A DNA stretch of 64,000 bases from Rhodospirillales bacterium (GTDB lineage Bacteria; Pseudomonadota; Alphaproteobacteria; Rhodospirillales; SHVQ01): NCBI GenBank assembly GCA_009694195.1, contig SHVQ01000006.1, positions 1-64,000 on the forward strand. Direction: 5' to 3'. This document shows, piece by piece, positions 8,212 to 16,769 of the stretch. Made by a program: the position numbers and the translations under genes. A model generated the notes under the pieces. The model did not search any database and had not been told where the DNA came from. It saw nothing but the letters and a program-made list of their open reading frames with translations. Position 1 is the first letter of the stretch, and each line of letters begins with the position of its first letter.

Positions 8212-9830
8212 ATCGCGACGCACGACAGCCCGCCAACCACTTCGACGCGATCGTGGTCGGCGGCGGCCACAACGGCCTTGTCACCGCCGCCTACCTCGCC
8301 CGATCCGGCCTCGCGGTCGCGGTGTTGGAAGCGCGCGACCGCTTGGGCGGCCCGTGCGGCAGCTTCAACTTCATCCCCGGCTACCGGGTGGGATTCTCGA
8401 ACTCTCCGGGGTCGTTGGAGCCGCGGGTGGTGCAGGAACTCGACCTGCCCGGTTTCGGCCTCCGTTTTGCCCGCCCGGAAGCCACCGTCGTGCACGCGTT
8501 CCCGGACCATACCTTCGTCGGATGGCGGGATCAGGCGCGGGTCGATGAGCAGTTTGACGCGGGATGCCCGGGAGAGGCGCAGCGCTACCACGCGCTGATG
8601 CGCGCGTTGGAAGACATCGCGCGCCGGGTCGGGGTCTCCGTCTTCGAGCCGCCGCCGTCCCTCGCAGAGATCGAGCGTAGGCTTATTTCGCCAGCCGAGA
8701 AGCGCATGTTCCAGCGCGCTTTCGTCGGCAGCATCCGCGACCTGCTCGAGGAGTCGCTGAAGTCCGAAAAAGCGAAGACCATCCTCTGCATGATCGGCAT
8801 TGCCACCAACATGGCACCGCCCTCGGCGCCCGGCACGGCCATCGGGCTGATGCTGCGGCCGCTCTCCCTCGCCTCCCAAAGCATGAGCGCGGCTCACGAT
8901 CCTCACGGTGTGCCGCTCCGCGGCTCGACCGGCCTGCCGATCGGCGGCATGGGCGCCATCGTCGACGCGCTCGAGGCCTGCTGCCGGAGCCACGGCGTCG
9001 TGCTCCGCACCCAGGCGCGGACGGCGCGCATTCTTCACCGGGACGGCACGGTTCAGGGTGCGGTCACGGAAACCGGTGAGGAATTCCTCGCCCCCGTGGT
9101 CGTTTCCTCCGTCAATCCGCGCCTTCTTTTCCGCGATCTGCTCGACGAACGCGCCGTGGACGCAGACGTGCGAAAGAGCGTCATCGCGCAGCCGATGCAG
9201 GGCTCGGCGTTCAAGATGGTGCTCGCTCTCGACGGCATCCCCCGGTACGCAAACCTTCCGGCCGGCGTCGAGACGGAGCAGGTCGCCGGCACCCAGTTCC
9301 GCATCGGCCCCTCCCTCGACTACATCGAGGCGGCGGTTCTGGACGGCATCAACGGCAGGCCGTCGAAGGGGCCGATCATGTGGGGCCTGACGCCGAGCGT
9401 GACCTCGCCCGGCATGGCGCCCGAAGGCCGTCACATCATGAGCGTCAACATCTGGCACGCCCCTTACTGGCTCCGCGACGCCGACTGGGCCACCGAGACG
9501 GATCGCTTCGGACGCCACTGCATCGACGTCCTTTCCGACCTGATGCCCGACCTCAAGGACCGGATCGTCGACCACCGGTTCATGGGGCCGGATGCGATCG
9601 AGGCCGAGCTCAATCTCGTGGAGTCCAACATCACCCACGGGGACATGCTTTCTCAGCGGCTGTTCGGCGCGCGGCCCCACGTCCTTGCCAACGATTATCG
9701 CACGCCGCTTCAGGGCCTTTATCTCACGGGCGCCGGAACGTGGCCGGGGGGCTACGTCACCGGCGTGCCAGGCCGCAATACGAGCCAGGCCGTGCTGGCC
9801 GATCTCCGACGCGACGTCGCTCTGCGGTGA
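8208..9830 (+). CDS. FAD-dependent oxidoreductase, phytoene-desaturase-like
   Basis: A 540-residue amine-oxidase/phytoene-dehydrogenase-related flavoprotein. It opens with the dinucleotide motif V-V-G-G-G-H-N-G-L-V and E-A-R-D-R-L-G-G, and ends with the L-T-G-A-G-T-W-P-G-G-Y-V-T-G-V-P-G-R-N FAD-contact segment. The start is a GTG at 8208 whose bases overlap the preceding TGA (GTGA), so it is coupled to the flavin reductase-M19 gene. The frame is open upstream but only as a shadow of that gene. Substrates of the soil-bacterial members are mostly unknown; a carotenoid role is not implied, since no other carotenoid gene is present. Confidence 0.88.
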   Translation: MNRDARQPANHFDAIVVGGGHNGLVTAAYLARSGLAVAVLEARDRLGGPCGSFNFIPGYRVGFSNSPGSLEPRVVQELDLPGFGLRFARPEATVVHAFPDHTFVGWRDQARVDEQFDAGCPGEAQRYHALMRALEDIARRVGVSVFEPPPSLAEIERRLISPAEKRMFQRAFVGSIRDLLEESLKSEKAKTILCMIGIATNMAPPSAPGTAIGLMLRPLSLASQSMSAAHDPHGVPLRGSTGLPIGGMGAIVDALEACCRSHGVVLRTQARTARILHRDGTVQGAVTETGEEFLAPVVVSSVNPRLLFRDLLDERAVDADVRKSVIAQPMQGSAFKMVLALDGIPRYANLPAGVETEQVAGTQFRIGPSLDYIEAAVLDGINGRPSKGPIMWGLTPSVTSPGMAPEGRHIMSVNIWHAPYWLRDADWATETDRFGRHCIDVLSDLMPDLKDRIVDHRFMGPDAIEAELNLVESNITHGDMLSQRLFGARPHVLANDYRTPLQGLYLTGAGTWPGGYVTGVPGRNTSQAVLADLRRDVALR

Positions 9831-9900
9831 TCCAAGGGGGGTCGCTCGCTCCCACTACGCGCGCGAGTGGTCGCCGGTTAAAAAAGGGCCCGCCTTAGAC

Positions 9901-9940
9901 CAGCGCTCTTTGGTACTGACCCGTCCCCATGGTCATGGCC
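9901..9940 (+). repeat. Dispersed 40-base repeat, copy 1
   Basis: Starts CAGCGCTCTTTGGTACTGAC and ends CCCCATGGTCATGGCC. It matches 12735-12774 at 38 of 40 positions (differences A/G and T/C). Both copies are intergenic. Confidence 0.85.
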
Positions 9941-10028
9941 GCCCCCGGGCTCTTTGCCCCGGGGGTGTCCCGGCCACCCGTGCCCCTGAACTGGTTGTCT
10001 TTTTTAAGACGTGGATGCCTCAGGGGTC

Positions 10029-10047
10029 TGCGGGGGATTCCCCCGCA
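10029..10047. repeat. GC hairpin TGCGGGGG-ATT-CCCCCGCA
   Basis: Eight-base perfect stem with three-base loop, followed by CAAGAGGCCCTCTTGGAC. The same hairpin and a similar flank occur at 56118-56152, so this is a dispersed element rather than a terminator; no T-run follows. Confidence 0.75.
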
Positions 10048-10184
10048 AGAGGCCCTCTTGGACAAGCGCGGGCATGACGAGTCAATATTAGCGGCGCTTG
10101 GTATTAGCCGATGGAGAGGCGAATCGAATGCAACGCAGACGTCCATCGCGTCTATGGTCGGCGTTTGCGGGCCCCGGCAACAAA

Positions 10185-12596
10185 TCAGGCCCGCATGCGT
10201 GAGCCGCTTGGATCCCAAAGCGGCTGCGAGACGATTTGCGCTGGGCGCCGCGCGCCCAGGATCTCTACCTCGAAGGCCGATCCTGGACGGATCAGCGGCG
10301 TCGGAACGTAGCCGAGCGCTACGCTCTTTCCGACGTAGTGGGCGTATCCAGCCGACGTGACGTATCCGACGCATGCGCCTTCGCTGAAGATGGGCTCGTC
10401 CCGCACCGCATCGATCTCATCGACTTCGATCCGCAAGACGACAAGCCTTTTCTCCGGCCCGCGCTTGCGCGCGGCGCATGCAGCCTCTTTGCCGATGAAG
10501 GGCTTGTCCCAGTGGATGAGGCCATCGAGGCCCGCTTCAGCCGGCGTGAAATCCGGCCGGAAATCGAGCGTCCACACACCCCAGCTCTTCTCGAGCCGGA
10601 GCGACATGAGGGCACGGCCGCCGAAGAGTCGCAAGCCGATGTCCTTCCCATGTCTTTCTATCGCTTCGAGAAGGGTCAGCTGATATGGCGGCGCGCAATA
10701 AATCTCATACCCAAGCTCGCCGGTGAAGGAGAGGCGTGCAACCAGCGCCGGGACGCCACCGACCGCCATGCGACGGATGTCGAGAAAACGAAATGCCTCG
10801 GCCGACACGTCCTCTCGGGTCAATTGGGCGAGGAGATCACGGGCACGGGGGCCGGCGATCGCGATCCCATGCAGCGCGTCCGTCAGATTGCGATAGCAAA
10901 CCCCGTTTGAGGGAAGATGATGCTCGAACCAGCGGCGGTGCATGTTCTGTGCGGCACCCGACCCGACGATCAGGAAACTTTCGTCCCCGAGCCTCGCGAC
11001 GGTGAGGTCGCCGTAGAGACGGCCTTTCGGGGTCAGCATCGGGGCCAGCGCCACGCGGTTGGCCTTGGGGAGGCGGCCGGCCAGAAGCCGGTCGAGAAAC
11101 GCCGCGGCTCCCGGGCCGCTCACTTCGTGCTTGGCGTAGTTCGCAATTTCGCTCGCGCCCACGGCTTCGCGCACGGCCCGGCATTCCTCCGCCACCCGGG
11201 TGAAGGAGTTGGACCGACGGAAGGTAGGCGTTTCCCAAGCCTCCGCGGCGCTCGGGGCAAACCAAAGGGCGTGTTCGAGCCCGAAGGAGACGCCGAATAC
11301 CGCCCCCCTTCTCTTGAGAGGGTCGTAGGCCGCGGTTGTCTTGAGCGGGCGCGCGGCCGGCAGCTCTTCATTCGGGTAACCGATAAGGAAGCGGCGGGAG
11401 TAGTTCTCCATCGCTTTCTTGGCGCCGTAGTCGTGCGTCGCGAATTCGCCGAATCGGGCGACATCCATCCCCCAGACATCGATCGACGGCTCGCCATCGA
11501 TGACCCATTCCGCCATGCAGAGCCCGACGCCGCCGCCTTGGCAGAAGCCGGCCATGACTCCGACTGCCACCCAATAATTCCGGAGCCCGGGCACCGGGCC
11601 GATCAGCGGATTGCCGTCGGGCCCGAACGTGAACGGGCCGTTGATGACTCTCTTTATCCCTGCCCGACCCAGCGCCGGCATGCGCTCGAATGCGAGCTCC
11701 AGCCGGTCGCCAACGCGCTCGAGATCGGACTCCAACAACTCATGGCCGAAATCGAGCGGCGTTCCGTTGACCGCCCAGGGTACGCCGCGCGACTCGTACG
11801 TGCCGAGCAGAATGCCCTGATGCTCCTGGCGGGTGTAGGCGTTCCCCTCGTAATCGATCGTGACCGCGACTTCTTTCCCGTGATCGCGCACCTCCGGGAT
11901 CGTATCGGTGATGAGGTAGTGATGCTCCATCGGCTGAACCGGCAGATCGATGCCGGCCAAGTGGCCGACCTCGCGGGCCCAGAGCCCGGCGGCATTGACC
12001 AATACCTCGCAGTTGATTGTTCCCTGCGGCGTGACGACATCCCACGTGCCGTCTGCCCGCATGCACGTCTCAATCACCGGCGTATCCTGGTACACCGTAG
12101 CCCCGAGCTTTCGCGCGGACTTGGCGTAGGCATTCGTGACGCCGGCCGGATCGACGTGTCCGTCGGCGGGCTCGAAAAGGGCGCCGAGATATTTTGTCGG
12201 ATCGATGAGCGGGTTGAGCGACTGTGCCTCTTTGAGCGAGATGAATTCCGTCTCAAGCCCCATGTAGCGGGCCTTGGCTCGTTCTTGCTTCAGGTAATCA
12301 AGCCGATCCGGCGTCGAGGCGAGATAGATCCCGCCCGGACGGTGAATGCCGCAGGATTGTTGGGAGAGCTCTTCGATCTCCTTGTACAGTTTGATCGTAT
12401 AGCTTTGCAGACGCGCTATGTTTGAGTCGGCGTTGATGGTGTGGATGATCCCCGCCGCATGCCACGACGATCCGGACGTCAACTCCTTGCGTTCGAGAAG
12501 CACCGCGTCCCGGCATCCCATCTTCGCCAGGTGGTAAAGGATGCTGCACCCGACCACCCCGCCACCGATGACCACGACCCGCGTCTTGCTTTGCAT
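10185..12596 (-). CDS. Dimethylglycine/sarcosine dehydrogenase-like FAD enzyme with GcvT domains
   Basis: An 803-residue two-part enzyme. The N-terminal DAO-type FAD domain has G-G-G-V-V-G at residues 11-16 and the S-S-W-H-A-A-G motif, whose histidine (residue 46) is at the position that binds FAD covalently in dimethylglycine dehydrogenase. From about residue 420 to the end are the GcvT/aminomethyltransferase domains (L-T-P-K-G-R-L-Y-G-D-L-T-V, F-T-G-E-L-G-Y-E-I-Y), which bind tetrahydrofolate and trap the one-carbon unit. It likely demethylates an N-methyl amino acid such as dimethylglycine or sarcosine. Length is normal, and AAGGA lies about nine bases before the ATG. It is a single transcription unit flanked by repeat-bearing spacers. 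Confidence 0.9.
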   Translation of the reverse strand: MQSKTRVVVIGGGVVGCSILYHLAKMGCRDAVLLERKELTSGSSWHAAGIIHTINADSNIARLQSYTIKLYKEIEELSQQSCGIHRPGGIYLASTPDRLDYLKQERAKARYMGLETEFISLKEAQSLNPLIDPTKYLGALFEPADGHVDPAGVTNAYAKSARKLGATVYQDTPVIETCMRADGTWDVVTPQGTINCEVLVNAAGLWAREVGHLAGIDLPVQPMEHHYLITDTIPEVRDHGKEVAVTIDYEGNAYTRQEHQGILLGTYESRGVPWAVNGTPLDFGHELLESDLERVGDRLELAFERMPALGRAGIKRVINGPFTFGPDGNPLIGPVPGLRNYWVAVGVMAGFCQGGGVGLCMAEWVIDGEPSIDVWGMDVARFGEFATHDYGAKKAMENYSRRFLIGYPNEELPAARPLKTTAAYDPLKRRGAVFGVSFGLEHALWFAPSAAEAWETPTFRRSNSFTRVAEECRAVREAVGASEIANYAKHEVSGPGAAAFLDRLLAGRLPKANRVALAPMLTPKGRLYGDLTVARLGDESFLIVGSGAAQNMHRRWFEHHLPSNGVCYRNLTDALHGIAIAGPRARDLLAQLTREDVSAEAFRFLDIRRMAVGGVPALVARLSFTGELGYEIYCAPPYQLTLLEAIERHGKDIGLRLFGGRALMSLRLEKSWGVWTLDFRPDFTPAEAGLDGLIHWDKPFIGKEAACAARKRGPEKRLVVLRIEVDEIDAVRDEPIFSEGACVGYVTSAGYAHYVGKSVALGYVPTPLIRPGSAFEVEILGARRPAQIVSQPLWDPSGSRMRA

Positions 12597-12734
12597 TGCG
12601 ATCAGTCCTTACTGTCTTGCCATTTCCCTTGACGCGATTCCAGCTAGGCCCTCAACATTCAGGGATTAAGAGCATATACGATGGCGCAAGGGCTGCTGGA
12701 GGAGTCGTGATGGTTGTTGGTGCAGGCGTAACGC

Positions 12735-12774
12735 CAGCGCTCTTTGGTGCTGACCCGCCCCCATGGTCATGGCC
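12735..12774 (+). repeat. Dispersed 40-base repeat, copy 2
   Basis: CAGCGCTCTTTGGTGCTGAC...CCCCATGGTCATGGCC, 38 of 40 bases equal to 9901-9940. It is followed by GGGCTTGTCCC, a common form of these intergenic mosaic elements. Confidence 0.85.
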
Positions 12775-12847
12775 GGGCTTGTCCCACGGCTGTCCGGTTG
12801 AGCGATTTCGGTTGTGAAGTGCGGCGGAAAGACTCGCAATGATCGTC

Positions 12848-12871
12848 ATGGCCGGCCTCCGAGCCGGCCAT
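12848..12871. repeat. Inverted repeat ATGGCCGGC-CTCCGA-GCCGGCCAT
   Basis: Nine-base perfect stem with a six-base loop, then TCCACGGCTTTT. This is a palindromic intergenic unit of the kind dispersed in alphaproteobacterial genomes (from general knowledge). Confidence 0.75.
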
Positions 12872-12924
12872 CCACGGCTTTTCTGAGCGATAAAACACGC
12901 GGATGCGCGGGTCGATCCCCGGGT

Positions 12925-13324
12925 CGAAGAGCCCGGGGGCACGCTTGCCGTCAACGGCGTGATCATTCCTCCGGTCAACGAGCTTTCGGAAATCGTCACG
13001 CTGCAATTCGAGCGCGGGCGGGTCGTCGATATTGCAGGCCGCGCCCAGGCACGCGCGTACGAGCGCTTCCTCGCTTCGTTCGCCGACCCCGGAATGTATG
13101 TCTTCGACCATCTGACCTTCGGTTTCAATCCGAAGGCGACGCTCCGCCAGCCGCCGCCGCCGGCCTTCTCGTCGGAGGCGGAGAAAGTGATGGGTTGCGT
13201 CAACATCGGCCTCGGCCGGGCCGGGTTGCGCGGCAAGCAGCACACCGACGTGGTGTCCGTCGGGGCAACCGTTACGGTCGATCAGCGCCCGGTCGTGGTG
13301 AACGGCCGCTACACCATCTGGTAG
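12925..13324 (+). pseudogene. C-terminal remnant of a metallo-aminopeptidase (M29/NicX)-like protein
   Basis: The frame reads P-G-G-T-L-A-V-N-G-V-I-I-P-P-V then I-V-T-L-Q-F-E-R-G-R-V-V-D-I-A-G and, later, N-I-G-L-G-R-A-G-L-R-G-K-Q-H-T-D. This is the order of the C-terminal domain of the thermophilic-aminopeptidase-like family that includes 2,5-dihydroxypyridine dioxygenase NicX. The N-terminal half is missing; the recognisable sequence stops exactly where the repeat mosaic ends (12918-12937). The GTG at 12959 could start a 121-residue product, but it lies in the middle of the conserved block. I read this as a gene cut by repeat insertion or a deletion. Family call is moderate. Confidence 0.6.
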
Positions 13325-13406
13325 GACACCGGCCGGGACAAGTGCCTGGTACAAGTAAGCGCCATTTGGCTATTGTGGCGGCAGGGTATTGCCGCGGAGG
13401 GAATCG

Positions 13407-14198
13407 ATGTTGAAGGAATATTACGGCTCGCGCGCGAAGATCGGCGTTATTTACATGACTTCGGGGTTTGTGCTGGAGCCCGAGTTCGCCGCGATGGCGC
13501 CGAAGGGGGTCTCCGTTCATTACACGCGCATCTTCCTGCCGGTGGTCACCGTGAAGGGCCTCGCCGAAATGATGAAGCCGGGCGGGGTCGAGCAGTGCAC
13601 CCGCTACCTCGCCGAGGCTCCTCTCGACGTCATCGCATTCGGCGGCACCAGCGCGACCTTTCTCTTCGGGATGGGATACGACGAAAAGATCCGCGCCCGC
13701 ATCGCCAAGGCGTCGGGCGGCATCCCCGCGACCACGACATCCACGGCGGCGCTGCGCGCATTGCGCGCCGTGGGAGCCAAGCGCATGGCCCTCGTCACGC
13801 CCTACGTTGACGAGGTGACCGAGCGAGGCCGCGTCTTCTTCTCCGACAACGGCTTCGATGTGGTGAGCGCGCGCGGACTCGGCATCGCCAAAGACCTCGG
13901 GATCGGCAGCGTGACGATCCGCCAAGTGTACGACTTCACGATGAAGTCTGTGCCGAAGGACGCGGATTCTGTGTTCTTAAGTTGCACCAATCTGCGCGCG
14001 ATCGGCGCCATTCCCGCGCTCGAAAAGGAACTCGGTATCCCCGTCGTGAGCGCGATCCAGGCCACGATGTGGGATTGCCTCCGGCTTGCCGGCGTGCCGA
14101 CGAAGGAAGTGAAGGGCTTCGGCGGGCTCTTCCGGTCGAAGGCCTCGACCGCGAAGATCGAAGGACCATCCGGGCGCGGCGCCCGCCGCGCTGCTTGA
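13407..14198 (+). CDS. Asp/Glu racemase-fold protein (arylmalonate decarboxylase / maleate isomerase family)
   Basis: 263 residues, usual for the family. The first active-site loop reads A-F-G-G-T-S-A-T-F: the position that is cysteine in racemases and maleate isomerases is glycine (residue 80), as in arylmalonate decarboxylase. The second loop, F-L-S-C-T-N-L-R, keeps the cysteine (residue 193). A one-cysteine pattern of this kind points to a decarboxylase-like or other non-racemising activity; the substrate is unknown. GGAGGG lies five bases before the ATG at 13407, better placed than the upstream ATG at 13389. The gene remnant before it may once have belonged to the same pathway. Confidence 0.82.
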   Translation: MLKEYYGSRAKIGVIYMTSGFVLEPEFAAMAPKGVSVHYTRIFLPVVTVKGLAEMMKPGGVEQCTRYLAEAPLDVIAFGGTSATFLFGMGYDEKIRARIAKASGGIPATTTSTAALRALRAVGAKRMALVTPYVDEVTERGRVFFSDNGFDVVSARGLGIAKDLGIGSVTIRQVYDFTMKSVPKDADSVFLSCTNLRAIGAIPALEKELGIPVVSAIQATMWDCLRLAGVPTKEVKGFGGLFRSKASTAKIEGPSGRGARRAA

Positions 14199-14416
14199 GC
14201 CACCACCTGTAATTTGGTTGGCGACTGGGCTCGGCCGTTCATGCCGGAACCGATATGGAGCCGTTCTCGGTCTGGACAAGCGTCCGCTGCAACTCCACCT
14301 TCCCAGGCTCCGGCTGTTTCAGCGGCAGAGCAACGGCGTTAACACCGCGCGCGTAAGTTTGTAGATACGCGAGGGAAAGAAAAGTTGCGGCTACGGGAGA
14401 GAAAGGAGGGGAATAG

Positions 14417-15508
14417 ATGCGTCAAGTAAAGCTCAAGCAGATCGGCTATGCCGATATCCTCGGCGGCGGCCAAGTCAACGTGAAGGACGGCTTGTGCTTT
14501 GTCGGCCACATCAATCCCCCGGAAGGGACGACGATCCTCAACGTCTCGGACCCGAGAAAGCCGAAGCTCGTCTCGCAGATCAAAGTTCCGCTGAATACGC
14601 ACAGCCACAAGGTCCGCGTCCACGACCACATCATGGTGGTCAACAACGAAGCATTTCCCGAATTCAAGGTCGTGCCGGGGTTCACGGGGGGCGTTCGCAT
14701 TTACGACATCTCGCGTCCCGATAAGCCGCGCGAGATTTGCTTTCTCCGCACCGGCGGTCGCGGCGTACACCGCTTCGACTTCGACGGCCGCTATGCCTAC
14801 CTCTCGACGGAAGTCGACGGCTATCAAGGCAACATCCTGGTGACGGTTGACCTCGCGGATCCCGCGCGGCCGAAGCAGGTGTCCCGCTGGTGGCTGCCGG
14901 GACAGTGGACCGCAGGCGGCGAGGTTCCGTCTTGGAAGGGCGGCGTGCGACATCGCGTTCATCACGGCCTCAGGCGCGGCGACAAGATCTATGTGTCATG
15001 CGTATACGCCGGGATGGCGATCGTGGACGTCACGGACATCGGCAAGCCGAAGACCGTTGTCCGCCATCCGCTGCATGGCCTCTTCACCCACACGGTGATG
15101 CCGACGCGAGGGCCCGCCGGGGATAAGCGCGACTACGTCGTCACCGTCGACGAAGGGTGGTGGGACGAGCGCGGGTGGATGACCGCCCTCGACATCTCGG
15201 ATCGGGCGGCCCCCTCCATGGTCGGTCAATTCGAATTGCCGCGTGGTGAAGGCATGGGGATCTGGGCCTCACACCAGCCACACGAGGAGATCATCGACGG
15301 TCTCCTCTTCGTCGCATGGTTCTCGCACGGCCTCCGAATTCTCGACGTGACGCGCCCGGCAAACACGGTCGAGGTCGGACGTCACATGCCGGTCATGCGT
15401 TCGGAGTTCGGACCGCTGTCCAATGACGTTTTTGTGGATACGGCCAACCACCGGATCTATCTGATCGATCGGGTTCGCGGACTTGAGATCTTGGAATATA
15501 GTTACTGA
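14417..15508 (+). CDS. LVIVD-repeat beta-propeller protein
   Basis: A 363-residue protein made of about six repeats of the type G-x-x-I-x-D-V-[ST]-D-P-x-x-P: T-I-L-N-V-S-D-P-R-K-P, V-R-I-Y-D-I-S-R-P-D-K-P, V-T-V-D-L-A-D-P-A-R-P, A-I-V-D-V-T-D-I-G-K-P, T-A-L-D-I-S-D-R-A-A-P and R-I-L-D-V-T-R-P. These form a beta-propeller. No signal peptide or catalytic motif is seen, so it is likely cytoplasmic with a binding role. AGGAGGGG precedes the ATG. It lies 19 bases before an old-yellow-enzyme gene, hence probably one operon. The same repeat type ends the decaheme lipoprotein at 44112. Confidence 0.85.
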   Translation: MRQVKLKQIGYADILGGGQVNVKDGLCFVGHINPPEGTTILNVSDPRKPKLVSQIKVPLNTHSHKVRVHDHIMVVNNEAFPEFKVVPGFTGGVRIYDISRPDKPREICFLRTGGRGVHRFDFDGRYAYLSTEVDGYQGNILVTVDLADPARPKQVSRWWLPGQWTAGGEVPSWKGGVRHRVHHGLRRGDKIYVSCVYAGMAIVDVTDIGKPKTVVRHPLHGLFTHTVMPTRGPAGDKRDYVVTVDEGWWDERGWMTALDISDRAAPSMVGQFELPRGEGMGIWASHQPHEEIIDGLLFVAWFSHGLRILDVTRPANTVEVGRHMPVMRSEFGPLSNDVFVDTANHRIYLIDRVRGLEILEYSY

Positions 15509-15527
15509 AAGAAAGTTGAGAGCGAAG

Positions 15528-16745
15528 ATGCCCGTCGTTTCCAAGGACCAGAAGCGAGACGTTCGACCCCTCTTGTTCCAGCCGATCACGCTCCGCGGCG
15601 TCGTCGCGAAGAACCGGATCATGGCGTCGCCCATGTGCCAGTATCTTTCGGTCGACGGCAGCCCGACCGATTGGCACGTGGCGCACCTCGGCCGCCTCGC
15701 GATCGGCGGCGCCGGGATCGTCTGCTGTGAAGAGACGGCGGTCGAGGCGCGCGGGCGCAAGACCTACCATTGCGCCGGCATCTGGTCCGGCGACCACATT
15801 CCCAAGTACCGTCGCATCGCCGACCTGCTGAGGAGTCTTGGCGCCGTTCCCGCGATCCAGCTCGGCCATTCCGGCGCCAAGGCGAGCTCCCACGGCGCGA
15901 TGCAGGGGTGGACTCCCTTGACGGAAGAGGACGCGAAACAGGGGTGCCCGCCCTGGCAGGGGCTTTCCGCCAGCGCGGTCTCTTCGAGCCCCGGCCGGCC
16001 GCTCCCGAAGGCGATGGACGCGGACGATATTCGCGCGGTGGTGCGCGCGTGGCGCGATGCGGCGGGGAGGGCTCTCGACGCCGGGTTCGACGTGCTGGAG
16101 ATCCACGGCGCCCACGGGTACCTGATCCACCAGTTCCTGTCGCCGGTGACCAACCGACGGACCGATGCTTACGGCGGTGACCGGGCGGGCCGCATGCGGC
16201 TCGCGATCGAGATCGCCGAGGCCATCCGGACCGTGTGGCCCGCCGACCGCCCGCTCTTCTTCAGGATTTCATGCGTCGACGGGCCGGGCGGGATTTGGGA
16301 CGTGGCGGACACGATTTGTCTGGCAGGGGAATTGAAGGAACGCGGGGTCGATGCCATCGATTGCTCGTCCGGCGGCATCTCAGGCCCATCCACCATGGGC
16401 GTCGTCCCGCGCGTGCCCGGCTACCAGGTCCCCTACGCGAGCCGCGTGCGGAAAGGCGCCGGCATCAAGACGGTCGCCGTCGGCATGATCACGGAAGGCC
16501 GCCAGGCCGAAGATATCCTGCAACGGGGCGACGCCGACATCGTGGCGCTGGCCCGCGAGCTGTTGCGGAACGGCGATTGGCCCGCGAACGCCGCGCGCGA
16601 ACTGGGCGTGCCGGACCACTATAATCTGTATCCGGAGGGGTACGCCTATCGCTTGCGCCGGCTCGAGGAGGTGAAGAGTCTCGATCTCAATAAATACGGT
16701 GGGCAGATCCCCCTCAGCGTCTCGGAATTCATCGACGCGAACTGA
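15528..16745 (+). CDS. NADH:flavin oxidoreductase, old yellow enzyme (YqjM-like)
   Basis: A 405-residue FMN-dependent TIM-barrel reductase. It shows L-F-Q-P-I-T-L-R-G-V, the M-A-S-P-M-C-Q-Y segment (the cysteine typical of the thermophilic-like/YqjM class), I-Q-L-G-H-S-G-A-K, H-G-A-H-G-Y-L-I-H-Q-F and N-R-R-T-D-A-Y-G-G. It should reduce an activated C=C bond with NAD(P)H. The ATG at 15528 is preferred over the earlier frame opening at 15483 because it begins the family's usual N-terminus and clears the upstream stop. Next gene starts 24 bases downstream. Confidence 0.9.
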   Translation: MPVVSKDQKRDVRPLLFQPITLRGVVAKNRIMASPMCQYLSVDGSPTDWHVAHLGRLAIGGAGIVCCEETAVEARGRKTYHCAGIWSGDHIPKYRRIADLLRSLGAVPAIQLGHSGAKASSHGAMQGWTPLTEEDAKQGCPPWQGLSASAVSSSPGRPLPKAMDADDIRAVVRAWRDAAGRALDAGFDVLEIHGAHGYLIHQFLSPVTNRRTDAYGGDRAGRMRLAIEIAEAIRTVWPADRPLFFRISCVDGPGGIWDVADTICLAGELKERGVDAIDCSSGGISGPSTMGVVPRVPGYQVPYASRVRKGAGIKTVAVGMITEGRQAEDILQRGDADIVALARELLRNGDWPANAARELGVPDHYNLYPEGYAYRLRRLEEVKSLDLNKYGGQIPLSVSEFIDAN

Positions 16746-16769
16746 AGCTGCACAATTCAAGGTCCCGGC

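Larger units (their letters stand above)
9831..10184. other. Gene-free spacer holding dispersed repeat elements
   Basis: 354 bases without a credible gene between two convergent genes. It holds a copy of the 40-base element also found at 12735 (9901-9940), a GC hairpin CCCCCGGG..CCCCGGGGG at about 9943-9966, and the TGCGGGGG-ATT-CCCCCGCA hairpin at 10029-10047 that recurs at 56118. The small open frames crossing it have no family resemblance. Confidence 0.7.
12597..12924. other. Gene-free spacer with repeat elements abutting a truncated gene
   Basis: About 330 bases upstream of both the minus-strand gene ending at 12596 and the gene remnant at 12925. It contains the second 40-base repeat (12735-12774), a perfect inverted repeat at 12848-12871 and the start of a CCCGGG hairpin (12918-12937). 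No complete gene is seen. The right end of the repeat mosaic meets the remnant directly. Confidence 0.7.

Noticed and set aside
9943..9966. Factor-independent terminator after the phytoene-desaturase-like gene
   Set aside because: The GC hairpin is not followed by a T-run and belongs to a repeat mosaic.
14199..14416. Short open frames between the racemase-fold and LVIVD genes
   Set aside because: No coding signs; read as leader sequence of the LVIVD operon.
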